Shown: positions 54,520 through 64,000 of the stretch, piece by piece | Layout of the letters: each line of letters begins with the position of its first letter | Numbering within the stretch: the stretch's first letter is position 1 | NCBI RefSeq assembly: GCF_027244095.1 | Contig: NC_069658.1 | Coordinates: 423,796,687 to 423,860,686 of the forward strand | Direction: 5' to 3' | DNA from: Hemicordylus capensis | Taxonomy: Eukaryota > Chordata > Lepidosauria > Squamata > Cordylidae | Length of the DNA stretch: 64,000 nt | Position numbers and translations under genes: made by a program | The notes under the pieces: model-generated | What the model was told of the DNA's origin: nothing | Databases searched by the model: none | Seen by the model: only the letters and a program-made list of their open reading frames with translations

Positions 54520-54985
54520 TTTTATTTTATTTTTACATTTCTATACCGCCTTTCGTTAAAAGAAAACCCCAAGGCGGTTTACAAAAATTAAAACATACAA
54601 TAAAAAGCAATAAAAACATCAAGCAATAAAAACATCAAGCTAAAAACATATAAAACAGGGATAAAAACAATACAACAGATAAAAACACACAGAAGCAGCA
54701 GTAAAAACGATTATGTAAAAGCCTGGGTAAAAAGCCAAGTCTTTAAAAGCTTTCTAAAAGCTGTGATGGAGTCTGAGGAACGAATGGCCACTGGGAGAGC
54801 ATTCCAGAGTTAGGAGCAGCAACAGAGAAGGCCCTGTCCCGAGTGCACGACAGCCGGGCCTCCCTCATTGTCGACACCCGGAGCAGGGCCCCCCGAGATG
54901 TCCTAGTCAAGCAGGCAGCAACCCTTGGGAGCAGGCGGTCCCTCAAATACCCCGGGCCCAAACCGTGTCTGACATCAGCTGTGGG
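54520..54985 (-). mobile_element. L2-clade LINE 3' end
   Basis: Tail ttttattttatttttacatt, 3' UTR and on the minus strand GLGPGYLRDRLLPRVAACLT, TSRGALLRVSTMREARLSCT and RDRAFSVAAPNSGMLSQWPF, the usual L2 C-terminus. The tail end abuts a broken MITE. Confidence 0.8.
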
Positions 54986-56284
54986 GGGCATGTCTGGGCT
55001 GCAAGGCTCAGGTTCTTTGAACCCGTTCGCCCAGTGGTGGCTCCACCTCTGCCTATGTGTCTCTACAGTTGTAACAAATTTGGTTCACATTGGTCCAGGC
55101 ATAGTGAAGTTGATTGGGGGTGGGGGTGGGAGGGACACACCTCTCTCTCTCTCTCTCTCTCTCGATAGAGAGAGAGAGAATGCCGAGTGATCTCATAAGC
55201 TTACTTTCCTTAAGGAAAGTAGGCTAAAAATAGAATAAGCCTCATGTTACCTTCTAATTTAAACAGCCTTTTGAGATGCATTAGTAAATAGTTATTTCTT
55301 ACTATATACACCTTTTCAACAAAAATGTATATGTTCCCCTCCCTGCCAATATGTTTATCATAGTCACAATATACAGATCAAGGCATTCTGAAGTGCACAC
55401 TTTTTGGGGGCGGGGTGCAACAGTATGAATCGCCATGTGTGAAGGAAGAAAAGAGAAAGTGAGAAGCGGCAGCCTATGGCAACAGGATGAGCTGCAGGAG
55501 CCAAGCCTCTAGATTAGAACCTGTGTGCTCTTGCAAGGGCTCAACTCCTCTGCTCGTGAATTAGCATAACACAATTATCATGTTAAATTAAATTAATTAA
55601 CATAAGCAAGAAAAGCTTTGCCAATGTTATCAGAAAATAGAAAGATACGAGGACAAAAAAAGGCATCCATTCTTTTATAAAATACATTAATATGGCAGTT
55701 TGAAGAACATTAATGTTTTTGCTTTCAGCATAACTCTAGGAATGTGATGAATGCTAATATTAGAATATCTGACCTAGTTTGATTTGCTTGACTTGCAGGG
55801 GTGGGGGAGTTTTAGGTCAAGGGGAGGAGCCTAAAGTGACCTCTTTTCATACTTGAAATGCTGACAGGTATGTCCACTGCTAATCTGGTCAGAGCATCTG
55901 AAAACTGGGGGCGGGGGCAGGTTATTCAGCTCTGCATGAATAATATACCACCGTATGTGCACGTGATTCAGCGATCAGCGTCATGAAGATGAGGAATTCA
56001 TCCTTGACTTGAGTTCACTCTGTTCACTCCACTTGGGGCAACCAGCCTTTTCCCTCAGATATAAGCAACTCTTGCTTCAGCATCCTGACTTCCCATAACA
56101 AAAAACATTACATCTTCACCGAAATTTTTGGATCGCAAAGATAGTCTGCGTAAGGAAAATAATAATTCACGGAGACACTTACAAATTGTTCCAAATATGT
56201 CATAATAGTTCACTCTGAATTCTATTGATAACAATAAACTGGGGATTTCTTATTCTGGGTTTTGGGGGGGGGGGGGTTGTCAGT
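54986..56284. other. Single-copy-looking AT-rich stretch
   Basis: No gene or repeat recognised. 55,560-55,760 is AT-rich with ttaaattaaattaattaaca and few low-complexity patches, a weak candidate for conserved non-coding DNA. It contains the CT/GA hairpin below and a G run at 56,263-56,275. Confidence 0.3.
55141..55179. repeat. (CT)n-GATA-(GA)n palindrome
   Basis: Eleven CT units, then cgata, then seven or eight GA units: the two halves are reverse complements around a tetranucleotide and can form a cruciform. Confidence 0.85.
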
Positions 56285-56455
56285 GGCTGACGTACTGCCC
56301 AAGAGTATGTCAGCCTAGTACCGGTGCAGGTGTGCAAACACAAATTTGTGTTATGCAAGAGTAAGCCAATGATTTCCAGTAGGCCTACTCGTGCATGGTG
56401 CAAATGCGACTTAACTAGGCTGACAGATTCTTGTGCAGTACCCTGACATCCACAC
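56285..56455. mobile_element. Foldback MITE, first palindrome
   Basis: Left arm ggctgacgtactgcccaaga...tgtcagcctagt pairs with right arm actaggctgacagattcttg...cagtaccctgacatcc. Between them aaacacaaatttgtgttatg forms a central palindrome. It shares its right terminal motif with the next element. Confidence 0.65.
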
Positions 56456-56690
56456 TAATGTTGTGCTGGTGCTACAGGGGAGAGGTGGTTTTTGCAGATC
56501 TTCTCTTCCCTTTGATGCCCTCTGTGCCACCCCCCCAAATATGTCCCTGACGGTTGTGTGACCCTCAGGGACATATTTTCAAGAGGCAGAATGTGCTTCA
56601 GAGGAAAGGGGAGATTGGCAAAAAATGCCCCTGCTCTGTAGCACTTGTACAGTGTTAGTTTGGATGTCAGCCAATGCACAATTGCATACA
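56433..56690. mobile_element. Foldback MITE, second palindrome
   Basis: Left arm cttgtgcagtaccctgacat...gtgctacaggggagaggtgg pairs with right arm ctctgtagcacttgtacagt...ggatgtcagccaatgcacaa. The whole 258 bp is nearly one hairpin with its tip at 56,542-56,580 (aaatatgtccctga...tcagggacatattt). Confidence 0.75.
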
Positions 56691-58288
56691 TGTTTGCCCC
56701 AGTAGCACTTTTGTTATGGGGGTATCTCATTTTCCTGAACACTGCCTGGGAAGATGGCAGCATGTGGACATACTTCTTGAAGTCTCATGTATTTTGCTTA
56801 ATTTTCATTTTCAAATGTATGTGCGTGTTGCACATCTAATATACATACTGTACATACACAGTGCAATGCTGATGCATATCAACTCATGCAGAAAAGCACA
56901 TGTGAGAACTTGAAGAAAGAGGTTATCTCCTCAGTAAAGCGAAGTTGTCACCCATTTACTGAAGTTACACACGAAAGGATATGTTGCTAATGGACAGTCA
57001 CTTTCATGTAAGTTGTAGTAGGCTTAGTGAGAGGTGATCATGTCAATAAATGGTAAGTGCCAGGACTGAGATCAAGAGATGTAGGGCCACCATCAGGGGT
57101 TGGCCAAGTCGGATGACTCATGAGTCCCCAAATGGAGATTGCTGGCTGGAGACATTGGCCCTGCAAGTGAGCTGCTTCCTCCTCCCATTCTCCCCCTTAG
57201 TGATGGGACTTCCTCCCAGAACCCCCTGCGATGACTTCACTTGCCTGCCATCTCTTTGGGGGAAGGGGGGACACACTGATGGTGAAAGCTCTGGGGCAGG
57301 AGGAGCAGTATTGTCCTTTCCATGCATTTTCCTCTAACTTGGTGCTGCCCCTGAGAATCTGGAAGGGTTGCAGCCCGATGCCCTCCCTCAAACTCATTCC
57401 CCCCAAACTGTGTCCCTCATGGACAAATATTATGACAACGTGCTCATATTGCCTTGCCAGAAGCCAGTGTGCCCTCTCTGCCTGGGGACCCAGCTTCAAC
57501 GAGCCTCTAGTCTAGCTGCCACTAACTGTGAATTCTTCTTGTTATCTGCACATCCTCTCTGGCCTCCAGTGTCCCTGCTTTGTGATCATTGACATGGTCT
57601 TTTGCCTTGCAAATGGGACTAAGCTTTAGATCCAGGGCAGGGGCTCTGCCCTGCCTCTTTCCCTAGGCCTGTGGATGCAGGTGGCTTCTCTCTGGCATGC
57701 TGCCTCCCTCATCCCCCTGACTTGTGGTATCAACATGTCATCTCTGAACTTGCGAGGGAAAGAGGGAGGATTCGACCCTCCCAAGCCACTCAGAGAGTTA
57801 GTCCTCTATCCTCAATAGATCTGCAGACTTCACGCTTCACAGGAGTGGCAGAGTATTACATCCCCCCAGAGCCATTTTCATTCATTTGGCTAGTAGGTAA
57901 AATGAAATGTGAAAATTATTTATAGATCACTTGGGCCTTGGCCGCAGGAGCAAACCACAGATCAAGAACGTCTGATGCTCCAGATGGTTACAATGAAGTG
58001 TTGGTGACGATGTGTGTTGTGTGTCCTCCCTCCCTCTTTGCCCTAGCTGGAGAGGCAGTATTTGCCATGACCTTTTCAAACTCTTATGGGAATGCCAATA
58101 GGTTTCTCTGCATAAATTCCCAGTAAATGCAATTCTTTTAACATGTGACATGCACACAGCAAGAGCTCATGTAATGTAACTGTCATTAGCTAGGATGTGC
58201 AGAGTTTGGGATTCCACAGAACAAGCAAAGGGAGAAATAGGTTCGTGCAAGCAGCCCTCCTCTTCCTGTACATGTTCATGCATGAGGA
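56691..58288. other. Unclassified stretch
   Basis: No gene recognised. Frames of up to 100 codons (57,050-57,592) overlap on both strands and have no domains. Confidence 0.35.
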
Positions 58289-58345
58289 CAGACCCAGCCA
58301 TAAAGGCAAACTAAGCAATTGCCTGGGGTGCCAGAGTACTAGGGG
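58289..58345. mobile_element. hAT-like end fragment
   Basis: cagacccagccataaaggca and aactaagcaattgcctgggg followed by tgccagagtactaggggcac mirror the right end at 33,075-33,129. The partner end was not found. Confidence 0.4.
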
Positions 58346-58909
58346 CACCTCCTGCCCTATTTGCTGCTGAGGAGAGACAGGACAGTCCAGCAGCGTCCAA
58401 GCAGCCAGAGCAGAGAAGCCTGGATCTGCAGGAGAGCTACTTAGCAGGATCAACCCAATCAGGAACAGGATATAAGTCAGGAGGTCTGGATCAGCAGCAA
58501 GAGCACTGTCCAGCAGGAGCTGGGCTTGGAGAGCTATCATTCAGAAGCTGTTGCAACAACAACCAACTGGTAGTGGGCTGGGCAGCATTATAGTGGGCCC
58601 TACAATTTCTGCTCCTCCCTGGAGCCTCAGCAGGATTCTGGGCCTTCCTTAGGCTATCTCTCAGGGAGTGTTACCACCACTTGATCCTCACCTGTGCTGG
58701 AGCCAGCAGTAGAGTTGTTCTCCTCCTCCTCTCCTCTCCTCTTCCTTCTCCAAGGCCTCCTGTGTTTCAGATTCCAGGCACAGGTGAGTCCTGACAGCAT
58801 CTCAGCTATCTACATGAGCCAGGTGACTGGTGGCCAGGAGCACCTGTTACTGGCTTTGGCTGGTTCATCAGCTGTATCTCTGCCTGGAGAGGATGGGTCT
58901 GGCATCAGT
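58346..58909. other. Unclassified stretch
   Basis: No gene recognised; a CTCCTCCTCTCCTCTCCTC pyrimidine patch lies at 58,722-58,750. Confidence 0.35.
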
Positions 58910-58985
58910 CTCCCTTTATTTGTTTGTTTGTTAAATTTTTATACTGCCCTTCCAAAAGGCTCAGGGTGGTTTACATTAAGTCACA
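58910..58985 (-). mobile_element. L2-type tail fragment
   Basis: (TTTG)n then ttaaatttttatactgcccttc and gctcagggtggtttaca. Confidence 0.65.
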
Positions 58986-59576
58986 ACCAGGATGAACTAC
59001 AGCAATATGCTCTACATGGGGCTGCCCTTGAAAATGGTTTGGAAACTTCCATTGGTTCAAATTGCGGCTGCTAGATAGGGGCAAGCCAGGTAGAGCATAT
59101 AACACTTATTTTGCTTCAGTTGCACTGGCTACCAAATATTGCTTCTGAGCCCAATTCAAAGTGCTGGCTTTTGTCTTTAAAGCCTTATACGAACTAGGAG
59201 CCAGTTATCTTCTCCCATTTGAGCCTGCTCAAGTTTTAAGATCCCATTAAAGACCCACAGGTGGGTACCAGGGATAGGGCCTTTTTGCTGTTAGTGCCTC
59301 AGCTACGGAATTCTCTCTGGAGAGGTTCAGCAGTATATCTTGCCATCTTTTAGTGGAAACGGAAGACCTCCCTATGCCAGAAGGCATTTTATTCTACTGC
59401 CTGAATGCTTCTTATTATTTTCTGTGCCTGATATTCATGGTTTTTAGCTCTGCTATTTTAAATTGCTGTTCTTTATTTTTTGTGTTTGATTCTGTGTTTT
59501 TACAACTTTTTAGTGCTTTAGATTTTTTTTATAATACACTTTAATATTGTATTCCAAATGGGATATAAATGTAGTA
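58986..59576 (+). mobile_element. L2-clade LINE 3' end
   Basis: A degraded frame gives FKVLAFVFKALYELGASYL and FEPAQVLRS, then LFAVSASATEFSLERFSSIS, the L2 C-terminus, followed by T-rich 3' UTR and gtattccaaatgggatataaatg. It stands next to an opposite-strand L2 tail. Confidence 0.7.
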
Positions 59577-59912
59577 GCTGACTTTGTGGGCAGTGTAACC
59601 TGGAGGTTAGCCAGACGCCAGGGCTGCTGCACATGTAAAAGGCAGCCCCGAGGCTGTTGCAAAGGTCATTACAACAGTTCATGGGCACTTGTTTCATACC
59701 ACCTCCACTGGGAGGAAACACTGGGAGTAGCACTGGAAACACTGGGAGTAGCACTGCAGAAGTACCTGCATACACTGTTTTTGCAGGGTTTCACAACATG
59801 CCCGGTGGCTTGCTAACCTCGAGGTTACATTTCCCAGAATGTTAGCCATTAAATAATAATAAAAATATTAGCCAAACCGCACAGAACATCTGTGTGCTCT
59901 TTGGGGCTGGCT
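59577..59912. other. Unclassified stretch with a 21-bp tandem duplication
   Basis: gaaacactgggagtagcact is repeated exactly at 59,715 and 59,736. No gene recognised. Confidence 0.5.
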
Positions 59913-62318
59913 GTTCCCCCCTCCCTCCTGCCCCACTCTCTCTTGCCCTCCCTCCCCCTCCTGCCCCACTCTTTCACCCTCCTTCCCCCCTCCTGCCCCA
60001 CTTTCGCTTGCCCTCACGTCTCCTGCCCCACTCTCTCTTGCCCTCCCTCCCTCTCCCTCCTGCCCCACTCTCTCTTGCCCTCCCTCCCCCTCCCTCCTGC
60101 CCCACTCTCTCTTGCCCTCCCTCCCCTTCCCTCCAGCCCCACTCTCTCTTGCCCTCCCTCCCCTTCCCTCCAGCCCCACTCTCTCTTGCCCTCCCTCCCC
60201 TTCCCTCCTGCCCCACTCTCTCTTGCCCTCCCTCCCCTTCCCTCCTGCCCCACTCTCTCTTGCCCTCCCTCCCCCTCCCTCCTGCCCCACTCTCTCTTGC
60301 CCTCCCTCCCCTTCCCTCCTGCCCCACTCTCTCTTGCCCTCCCTCCCCCTCCCTCCTGCCCCACTCTCTCTTGCCCTCCCTCCCCTTCCCTCCAGCCCCA
60401 CTCTCTCTTGCCCTCCCTCCGTCTCCCTCCTGCCCCACTCTCTCTTGCCCTTCCCTTCCTGCCCCACTCTATTGCCCTCCTCCCTCCTGCCCTCCCTCCT
60501 GTCCCACTCCCTCCTGCCCCACTGTCTCTTGTCCTCCCTCCCCCTCCCTTCCTGCCCCACTCTCTCTTGCCCTTCCCTTCCTGCCCCACTCTCTCTTGCC
60601 CTCCCTCCCTCTCCCTCCTGCCCCACTCTCTCTTGCCCTCCCTCCCCCTCCCTCCTGCCCCACTCTCTCTTGCCCTCCCTCCCCCTCCCTCCTGCCCCAC
60701 TCTCTCTTGCCCTCCCTCCCCCTCCCTCCAGCCCCACTCTCTCTTGCCCTCCCTCCCCCTCCCTCCAGCCCCACTCTCTCTTGCCCTCCCTCCCCTTCCC
60801 TCCTGCCCCACTCTCTCTTGCCCTCCCTCCCCTTCCCTCCAGCCCCACTCTCTCTTGCCCTCCCTCCCCTTCCCTCCAGCCCCACTCTCTCTTGCCCTCC
60901 CTCCCCTTCCCTCCAGCCCCACTCTCTCTTGCCCTCCCTCCCCTTCCCTCCAGCCCCACTCTCTCTTGCCCTCCCTCCCCTTCCCTCCTGCCCCACTCTC
61001 TCTTGCCCTCCCTCCCCTTCCCTCCTGCCCCACTCTCTCTTGCCCTCCCTCCCCTTCCCTCCTGCCCCACTCTCTCTTGCCCTCCCTCCCTCTCCCTCCT
61101 GCCCCACTCTCTCTTGCCCTCCCTCCCCCTCCCTCCTGCCCCACTCTCTCTTGCCCTCCCTCCCCTTCCCTCCAGCCCCACTCTCTCTTGCCCTCCCTCC
61201 CCTTCCCTCCAGCCCCACTCTCTCTTGCCCTCCCTCCCTCTCCCTCCAGCCCCACTCTCTCTTGCCCTCCCTCCCTCTCCCTCCAGCCCCACTCTCTCTT
61301 GCCCTCCCTCCCTCTCCCTCCAGCCCCTCTCTCTTGCCCTCCCCCCTTCCCTCCTGCCCCACTCTCTCTTGCCCTCCCTCCCCCTCCCTCCAGCCCCACT
61401 CTCTCTTGCCCTCCCTCCCCCTCCCTCCTGCCCCACTCTCTCTTGCCCTCCCTCCCCCTCCCTCCTGCCCCACTCTCTCTTGCCCTCCCTCCAGCCCCAC
61501 TCTCTCTTGCCCTCCCTCCCCTTCCCTCCAGCCCCACTCTCTCTTGCCCTCCCTCCCTCTCCCTCCAGCCCCACTCTCTCTTGCCCTCCCCCCTTCCCTC
61601 CTGCCCCACTCTCTCTTGCCCTCCCTCCCCATCCCTCCTGCCCCACTCTCTCTTGCCCTCCCCCCCTTCCCTCCTGCCCCACTCTCTCTTGCCCTCCCTC
61701 CCCATCCCTCCTGCCCCACTCTCTCTTGCCCTCCCCCCCCTTCCCTCCTGCCCCACTCTCTCTTGCCCTCCCTCCCCATCCCTCCAGCCCCACTCTCTCT
61801 TGCCCTCCCCTCCAGCCCCACTCTCTCTTGCCCTCCCTCCCCCTCCCTCCTGCCCCACTCTCTCTTGCCCTCCCTCCCCCTCCCTCCTGCCCCACTCTCT
61901 CTTGCCCTCCCTCCCCTTCCCTCCAGCCCCACTCTCTCTTGCCCTCCCTCCCCATCCCTCCAGCCCCACTCTCTCTTGCCCTCCCCCCTTCCCTCCTGCC
62001 CCACTCTCTCTTGCCCTCCCTCCCCATCCCTCCTGCCCCACTCTCTCTTGCCCTCCCCCCTTCCCTCCAGCCCCAGTCTCTCTTGCCCTCCCTCCCCATC
62101 CCTCCTGCCTCACTCTCTCTTGCCCTCCCCCCCTTCCCTCCAGCCCCACTCTCTCTTGCCCTCCCTCCCTCTCCCTCCAGCCCCACTCTCTCTTGCCCTC
62201 CCTCCCTCTCCCTCCAGCCCCACTCTCTCTTGTCCTCCCTCCCTCTCCCTCCTGCCCCACTCTCTCTTGCCTGTCCTCCCTCCCCTTCCATTCCTCCCCT
62301 CCCTCCCTCCCTCCCCCC
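59913..62318. repeat. 37-bp pyrimidine-rich minisatellite, about 65 units
   Basis: The unit contains ctctctcttgccctccctcc followed by ccttccctccagccccac. Phase was checked by eye: agccccact at 60,841 recurs at 60,878. Units vary mainly at cca/cct before gcccc and at a c/t/a position in cccYtcc; a disordered patch lies at 60,445-60,560. The plus strand is almost all C and T, a composition able to form triplex (H-) DNA. Open frames of 882, 810 and 761 codons (plus) and 807, 769 and 511 (minus) run through it only because no stop occurs in the unit. Confidence 0.95.
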
Positions 62319-62860
62319 TGCACTGAGAATTTTACCTCACCAGGAGGCAGGTGGCCATTTTCGGCTGGACCTCACTGCCACCATAGGACCTCCTTAACGG
62401 GTGGCAGCTGGCCGAAAACGGCGCCGCCACTGCTCCTCCTAATGGGTGGTGAACAGGGATGTCCCGCCGCCCATTTCCCTCCTGCCCAAGGCTGCAATGG
62501 CTTCGCCCTGCCGCCCATTTCCCACTCACCCCTTTTCTAGTCTCTCTGTGGCTTCGCCACCACTTTCTCATCTCACCAGCCATCCTGCTGCCACCTCCCG
62601 CGCCTGGTGGCCAGGCCGAGCTTTGCCACCTCCCCCTCCCCCTTACCTGGGACAGCCTGGCCTCGCCAGGCCAGGTGATCCTGCCGCTGCCTCCCGGCGG
62701 CCAGCCAAGGTCGCCTCCTCAGGCCGTTTTGCGGCCTGCCACCACCATACGCCCTCATTTTTTTTTGCTCTGAACTCTCGCCCAATGCCAGGAACTCTCG
62801 CGAGAGTTCTGCCGCCAAATCCTGGGCACGCATGCTGGCTAAGAGAATTAAACATATAGA
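62319..62860. promoter_or_regulatory. CpG-rich block with 18-bp CTCGCGAG palindrome
   Basis: By eye about 28 CpGs lie in 62,340-62,830, many more than in flanking DNA. GAACTCTCGCGAGAGTTC at 62,792-62,809 is a perfect palindrome and contains TCTCGCGAGA, the motif bound by BANP at vertebrate CpG-island promoters. No exon or splice donor could be identified beside it. It could equally be the interior of a GC-rich transposable element. Confidence 0.35.
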
Positions 62861-63119
62861 TTATTTTCAGGAAACCACTGGCTACACGCTTGGAGGATGT
62901 ACAGTTTAGCAGCTTATCGGCTAAGCAATATCCCCTTATCAGCTGGGCAGTATTTCAGGGGACACGCCTGAGAGCCTTCGATACCTGTTGCCTTCCTGGA
63001 GCAGAGAGATTATTGTGGAGAGGAAGTAAAGAACTGGCAGTCATGAGAATGAGAACACAGCAGCCTGGTCACTTCTTGATTATTTAACATGTTATTGTTA
63101 TGCTGCTCAGCAGACAATA
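62861..63119. other. Unclassified stretch
   Basis: No gene recognised. Confidence 0.3.
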
Positions 63120-63389
63120 AGATCATTCACATAATCAAAAACTATGTTTCTACATGGGTTTGGGAGCCGTGTGTGCTCCCAGTTTTCGCTTCTGTAGAAG
63201 CAAGGTAGGAGGAAACCGTAGATGTGAAACCTGGGGAGAAAACTTGGGTAGCTTTTCCTCCTACCTTGCTTCCACACAACAACTTCTACCCAGGTTTTCC
63301 TCTTACCTTATTCCATACAACTGAAAATTTGGAGCACGCACGGTTCCCAAACCCAGGTAGAACAGTTTTTTTGTTTGTGTGAATGACCT
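63120..63389. mobile_element. Foldback MITE with TA target duplication
   Basis: The left end AGATCATTCACA and right end TGTGTGAATGACCT are flanked by TA at 63,118-63,119 and 63,390-63,391. The arms extend about 80 bp (tacatgggtttgggagccg against cggttcccaaacccaggta). An inner hairpin pairs aagcaaggtaggagga with tcctcctaccttgctt. The TA flank suggests Tc1/mariner-type mobilisation, though TA is only 2 bp of evidence. Confidence 0.75.
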
Positions 63390-63391
63390 TA

Positions 63392-64000
63392 ACAAGTTTC
63401 AAGGGGAGGTGGAGGAAGCAGCAAGATTTCAAAGCCTGAGGAGTTGCAGCAAAAATCCTTGGCCTGGCCTGGCCTTGAACGCAGAGTGGTGCTCCCATTA
63501 TCTGAGCCTCTTATCCAGATCTCCTGCTCAGCATCTGAAAGCCCCACATTTCCTCCAAATCTCTGTGTGGCTGTCTGTAAATATCTGATCTCCTGATTAC
63601 CAGAACACTTTGGATGCTGCCTCCTTTGCACTCCCCGGCTAATTTGGAGCAATGAGGCTCTGTTGCATTATTTATAGGGCAGTTTTTCTAGCGTGGGGGT
63701 GGGGGTGGTGAAAGGTATTTTACAATTCTTATCTCATTCATCCTCACAACCGTTCCATGAAGCAAATTATTATAATTCCCATTTTACCAAGGGCGGAAAG
63801 GTGAGGACAAGTCCAAAGACAATTACGGCTTGCTTTCATATGCGCATCCCACACAACCTGATTCGAATGATGCCCTAACTACTTATTTCTATGCTGGAGG
63901 AAGCTCCTGTTTGCACCTCTAGACCCACTCAGACATCATCTGGGAGGTGATTTGCAATACTTGTCCTGGAACTGCAGAAGCAGGAGGAAGGACATGCTGC
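63392..64000. other. Unclassified stretch
   Basis: No gene recognised; a gtgggggtgggggtggtg run lies at 63,694-63,711. tctcattcatcctcacaacc...ccattttaccaagggcgg near 63,735-63,800 resembles an old CORE-type SINE core, weakly. Confidence 0.3.

Noticed and set aside
59868-62291. An open frame of 807 codons on the minus strand rich in glycine, arginine and glutamate
   Set aside because: Same minisatellite; no start context, no non-repeat domain and no splice evidence.
59892-62540. An open frame of 882 codons encoding a proline/serine/leucine-rich repeat protein
   Set aside because: It runs through the 37-bp minisatellite; equally long frames exist in other frames and on the other strand, which shows they are by-products of a stop-free repeat.

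Overview
The window looks like non-coding, repeat-rich nuclear DNA of a squamate reptile (lizard or snake). This rests on the combination of repeats: tRNA-derived SINEs of the Sauria/BovB-tailed type, SINEs with a 5S-rRNA-like head, CORE-type SINEs, many L2-clade LINE remnants with (TAAA)n-like tails, a CR1 fragment, a non-autonomous Helitron, and numerous short hAT-type and foldback DNA elements. No host exon, rRNA gene or functional tRNA gene could be recognised; the window could be intergenic or a large intron. Assignments are from reading the sequence and recalling family hallmarks, not from a database search.

Layout. 0-12 kb: scattered SINEs, L2 tails, a foldback hAT (4,055-4,516), an interrupted hairpin-rich MITE (5.6-6.4 kb), a Helitron with both ends intact (7,469-7,929) and a chain of six hairpins (11.2-11.7 kb). 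12.5-14.5 kb: a three-level nest, an 8-bp-TSD hAT inside an L2 LINE inside another MITE. 18-24 kb: a Tigger-like element inside another MITE, a complete 5S/tRNA SINE, and an L2 interrupted by a second LINE with a 13-bp target duplication. 24.6-29.8 kb: an unfamiliar degenerate repeat of about 130-150 bp, plus two head-to-tail LINE tails. 32-38 kb: a possible hAT, a CR1 endonuclease fragment, SINEs and MITEs. 40.3-40.8 kb: a 584-bp near-palindromic hAT inserted in a CORE-SINE with a perfect 8-bp TSD. 44.6-45.4 kb: a stack of SINEs. 49-51 kb: the best-preserved L2 copy, with a mutated reverse transcriptase active site. 52.8-53.6 kb: an L2 3' end split by a SINE. 56.3-56.7 kb: a composite foldback. 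59.9-62.3 kb: a 37-bp pyrimidine-rich minisatellite of about 65 units, followed by a CpG-rich stretch with an 18-bp CTCGCGAG palindrome. 63.1-63.4 kb: a TA-flanked foldback MITE.

The non-autonomous elements carry no enzymes and must have been mobilised in trans: SINEs by L2 or RTE/BovB LINEs, MITEs by hAT or Tc1/mariner transposases, the Helitron by a RepHel protein. None of those enzymes is intact here. The largest open frames (up to 882 codons) lie in the minisatellite and are by-products of a stop-free repeat. I found no convincing new biological system; the most unexplained signals are the 24.6-29.8 kb repeat, the hairpin-rich elements, and the CpG-rich block next to the minisatellite.
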